Below are positions 62,059 through 64,000 of a stretch of 64,000 bases of DNA, in pieces. How positions within the stretch are numbered: the first letter of the stretch is position 1; each line of letters begins with the position of its first letter. Made by a program: the position numbers and the translations under genes. The DNA is taken from positions 1 through 64,000 of the forward strand of contig NZ_JAAJBT010000002.1 of the NCBI RefSeq assembly GCF_011392115.1. The letters are read 5' to 3'. This DNA is from Flavobacterium difficile. GTDB lineage: Bacteria > Bacteroidota > Bacteroidia > Flavobacteriales > Flavobacteriaceae. Under the pieces are notes generated by a model, which did not search any database, was not told the DNA's origin, and worked only from the letters and a program-made list of their open reading frames with translations.

Positions 62059-63276
62059 ATGAAACTTATTTTCCTTGCTTTAGCTTATCCTAAAATTCCT
62101 AGTTCGAGTAATTTATATACCGATTTGATGGAAGCATTTCGCGATCAAGGTCATGACGTTTTTGTGGTGGCACCAGCTGTAAGTGATAATGAAGTTGGCT
62201 TGATTCAGGAAGAGGGTATTCAGGTTATTCGTGTAAAAACACTTCCGTTATTAAACGTAAATCCAATTCAAAAAGGAATTGCGAATGTGTTGTTGCCTTT
62301 TCAATATAAAAAAGCGATTAAAAAATATTTCAAATCTGAAGCTTTAGATTTGATACTTATGCCAACGCCACCAATAAGTTTAGTTGATGTGGCGAGTTGG
62401 TTAAAAAAGAACTATCAATCGAAATTGTATTTGATTTTAAGAGATATTTTTCCACAAAATGCTGTCGATTTAGGTATGATGAAGAAAGGTGGAATGTTAT
62501 ACAATTTCTTTCGAAAAAAAGAACATTTATTATACGAAGTGGCTGATGAAATTGGCTGTATGTCGCAAGGAAATATCGAATATGTAATTCACCATAATGC
62601 AAATGTTTCCACTGAAAAATTACATTTATTACCGAATTGGCAAAAAGAAATTCCACAATTTTCTGATGATGTAATTGCTTTAAGAACCAAATACAGTTTT
62701 GATGATAATTTCGTGATTATTTTTGGTGGAAATATTGGTTTGCCTCAAAAGTTAGAAAATATATTAGCAGTTGCCGAATTGTTTCAACCTGAAGATAAAG
62801 TCTTGTTTTTTATCGTAGGTCAAGGAACGGAGAAAGCGAAAATTGAAAAATTAATAAAAGAAAAAAACCTTAAAAACATTGTCATTAAGAATTCTTTACC
62901 TCGTGAAGATTATCAAAATATTATTTCAGTAGCCAATTGTGGTTTGATTGCTTTACATGAAAATTTTACCATTCCGAATATTCCATCCAAATCGTTGAGT
63001 TATTTCAATGCTAAAATTCCCGTTTTAGCAGCCATTGATGAAAATACAGATTACGGAACCATTATTCAAGATGAAGTAAAAGCTGGAGTTTGGGCACCTT
63101 CCAACCAACCCAATCTAATCAAAGAAAAAATTGATTTATTGCGTTCAAATCCGCAACTTTGTAAACAAATGGGAGAAAATGGGTATCAGTATTTTATCAA
63201 TAATGTGACACCTAAACATAGTTATGAGATTATAAAGAGGCAAGTGGGAAGTGGAAAGAGCCAAGTAAAAAGTTAA
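62059..63276 (+). CDS. Glycosyltransferase family 4, WbuB/FucNAc-transferase-like
   Basis: A 405-residue GT-B enzyme. MKLIFLALAYPKIPSSSNLYTDLMEAFRDQGHDVFVVAP resembles WbuB-type L-FucNAc transferases; donor-domain features are IIFGGNIGLPQKLENILAVAELF and ALHENFTIPNIPSKSLSYFNAKIPVLAAI. Location directly after the UDP-L-FucNAc genes supports that donor. Start at ATG 62059, since a longer reading would translate inverted repeats. The last residues (QVGSGKSQVKS) are encoded by the first heptamers of array E, so the native C-terminus seems to have been replaced or extended. Confidence 0.87.
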   Translation: MKLIFLALAYPKIPSSSNLYTDLMEAFRDQGHDVFVVAPAVSDNEVGLIQEEGIQVIRVKTLPLLNVNPIQKGIANVLLPFQYKKAIKKYFKSEALDLILMPTPPISLVDVASWLKKNYQSKLYLILRDIFPQNAVDLGMMKKGGMLYNFFRKKEHLLYEVADEIGCMSQGNIEYVIHHNANVSTEKLHLLPNWQKEIPQFSDDVIALRTKYSFDDNFVIIFGGNIGLPQKLENILAVAELFQPEDKVLFFIVGQGTEKAKIEKLIKEKNLKNIVIKNSLPREDYQNIISVANCGLIALHENFTIPNIPSKSLSYFNAKIPVLAAIDENTDYGTIIQDEVKAGVWAPSNQPNLIKEKIDLLRSNPQLCKQMGENGYQYFINNVTPKHSYEIIKRQVGSGKSQVKS

Positions 63277-63480
63277 AAGAGCCAAGTAAAAAGTTAAAAG
63301 AGCCAAGTAAAAAGTTAAAAGAGCCAAGTAAAAAGGATCAAGAGCCAAGTGGAAAGAGCCAAGTAGAAAGGATCAAGAGCCAGGTTAAAAGAGCCAAGTA
63401 AAAAGTAAAAAGAGCCAAGTAAAAAGGAGCAAGAGCCAAGTTAAAAGAGCCAAGTAAAAAGTAAAAAGAGTTAAGCAATA
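63236..63480. repeat. Heptamer array E, 35 units, forward
   Basis: Thirty-five in-phase heptamers (245 bases exactly). The first six lie in or at the 3' end of the glycosyltransferase gene. The last heptamer (AGCAATA) supplies the A of the ATG of the following sugar transferase gene. Types include AGTTAAA and AGGATCA as well as the usual ones. Confidence 0.97.
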
Positions 63481-64000
63481 TGTATTCAAAAATAGTAAAA
63501 CCAATTTTAGATTTTCTACTTGCTGTGATGGGATTTATTATCCTTTTGCCAGTATTTCTATTGGTGACTGTTTTGTTGTTTTTTGCGAATCAGGGAAAAC
63601 CGTTTTTTATTCAACGTCGTCCTGGAAAAAACTGTGAAGTATTTTCAATTATCAAATTCAAAACCATGAATGATAGAAAAGATGCTTCAGGAAAATTATT
63701 ACACGATTCGGAGCGCTTAACGGCTGTTGGTAAGTTTGTTAGAAAAACCTCTTTAGATGAAATTCCACAATTGTTGAATGTCATAAAAGGGGATATGAGT
63801 ATTATTGGTCCTAGACCCTTATTAACTGATTATGTACATTTGTATAACGAATACCAAAATCAACGACATACAGTTAAACCAGGCATTACTGGTTGGGCTC
63901 AAGTGAATGGGAGAAATGCGATTTCTTGGGAAAAAAAATTCGAATTAGATGTTTTTTATGTACATCATATTTCATTGGTTTTAGATGTGAAAATTTTACT
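63480..64000 (+). CDS. Sugar-phosphate transferase (PglC/WbpL-like), cut by window end
   Basis: The first 173 residues of an initiating glycosyl-1-phosphate transferase of the bacterial sugar transferase family. A membrane segment (LDFLLAVMGFIILLPVFLLVTVLLFFANQG, about residues 10-40) is followed by the conserved PFFIQRRPGKN, KFKTMND, the catalytic SLDEIPQLLNVIKGDMSIIGPRPLL and PGITGWAQVNGRN. It links the first sugar to undecaprenyl phosphate, so it likely starts repeat-unit assembly. The 3' end lies outside the window. The start codon is formed in part by array E. Confidence 0.92.
   Translation, partial: MYSKIVKPILDFLLAVMGFIILLPVFLLVTVLLFFANQGKPFFIQRRPGKNCEVFSIIKFKTMNDRKDASGKLLHDSERLTAVGKFVRKTSLDEIPQLLNVIKGDMSIIGPRPLLTDYVHLYNEYQNQRHTVKPGITGWAQVNGRNAISWEKKFELDVFYVHHISLVLDVKIL

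Noticed and set aside
63145-63348. Antisense ORF over array E
   Set aside because: Translates heptamers into LALLTFY repeats and overlaps a real gene on the other strand.

Overview
The window looks like a chromosomal segment of a Flavobacterium-type gliding bacterium (Bacteroidota, Flavobacteriaceae). Evidence seen in the sequence: low-GC DNA, start codons without Shine-Dalgarno sequences, repeated TAnnTTTG promoter boxes typical of this phylum, and the lineage-specific run murF-gldJ-porU-porV (gliding lipoprotein and type IX secretion).

Positions 1-37500 are mostly housekeeping and metabolic genes: a PUR-alpha-like protein, an ABC exporter, two amino-acid dehydrogenases, nusB, yajC, pepT, a TonB-like protein, a TetR regulator with an adjacent alpha/beta hydrolase sharing a palindromic operator, anmK, an acyl-CoA dehydrogenase, murF, gldJ, porU, porV, cdd, pdhA-pdhC, a five-gene run ending in manC, arginase with ctlX, marC-like and sodium-symporter genes, and recR. 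Hairpin terminators separate most of these units.

From about 38200 to the window end lies one long, co-directional polysaccharide cluster. It holds wza- and wzc-like export genes, tviC/ugd/tviB nucleotide-sugar genes, a CDP-6-deoxyhexose cassette (rfbF, rfbG, a reductase and a cupin epimerase), a Wzx flippase, glycosyltransferases, a methyltransferase, an acyltransferase, a Wzy-like polymerase, the UDP-L-FucNAc module capE-capF-wecB, a WbuB-like transferase and a sugar-phosphate transferase cut by the window edge. Together they describe a Wzx/Wzy-type surface glycan.

The most unusual content is in the junctions of this cluster. Four consecutive junctions of the FucNAc module carry tandem heptamer arrays (AGAGCCA and AGTRRAA classes; 27, 32, 25 and 35 units, 119 in all) with no single-base slip in phase. 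Two of them are followed by a small four-helix-bundle gene (23S-rRNA intervening-sequence/Avd-like family) and then by the same heptamers in inverted orientation. A third has the array and inverted end but no gene. A fifth junction has a different 16-nt array (19 units), a distant member of the same protein family, and octamer repeats fused into the next gene's start. This looks like a family of repeat-flanked elements, possibly mobile, built around an Avd-like protein. It is the best candidate in the window for an undescribed system; its mechanism cannot be read from sequence alone.
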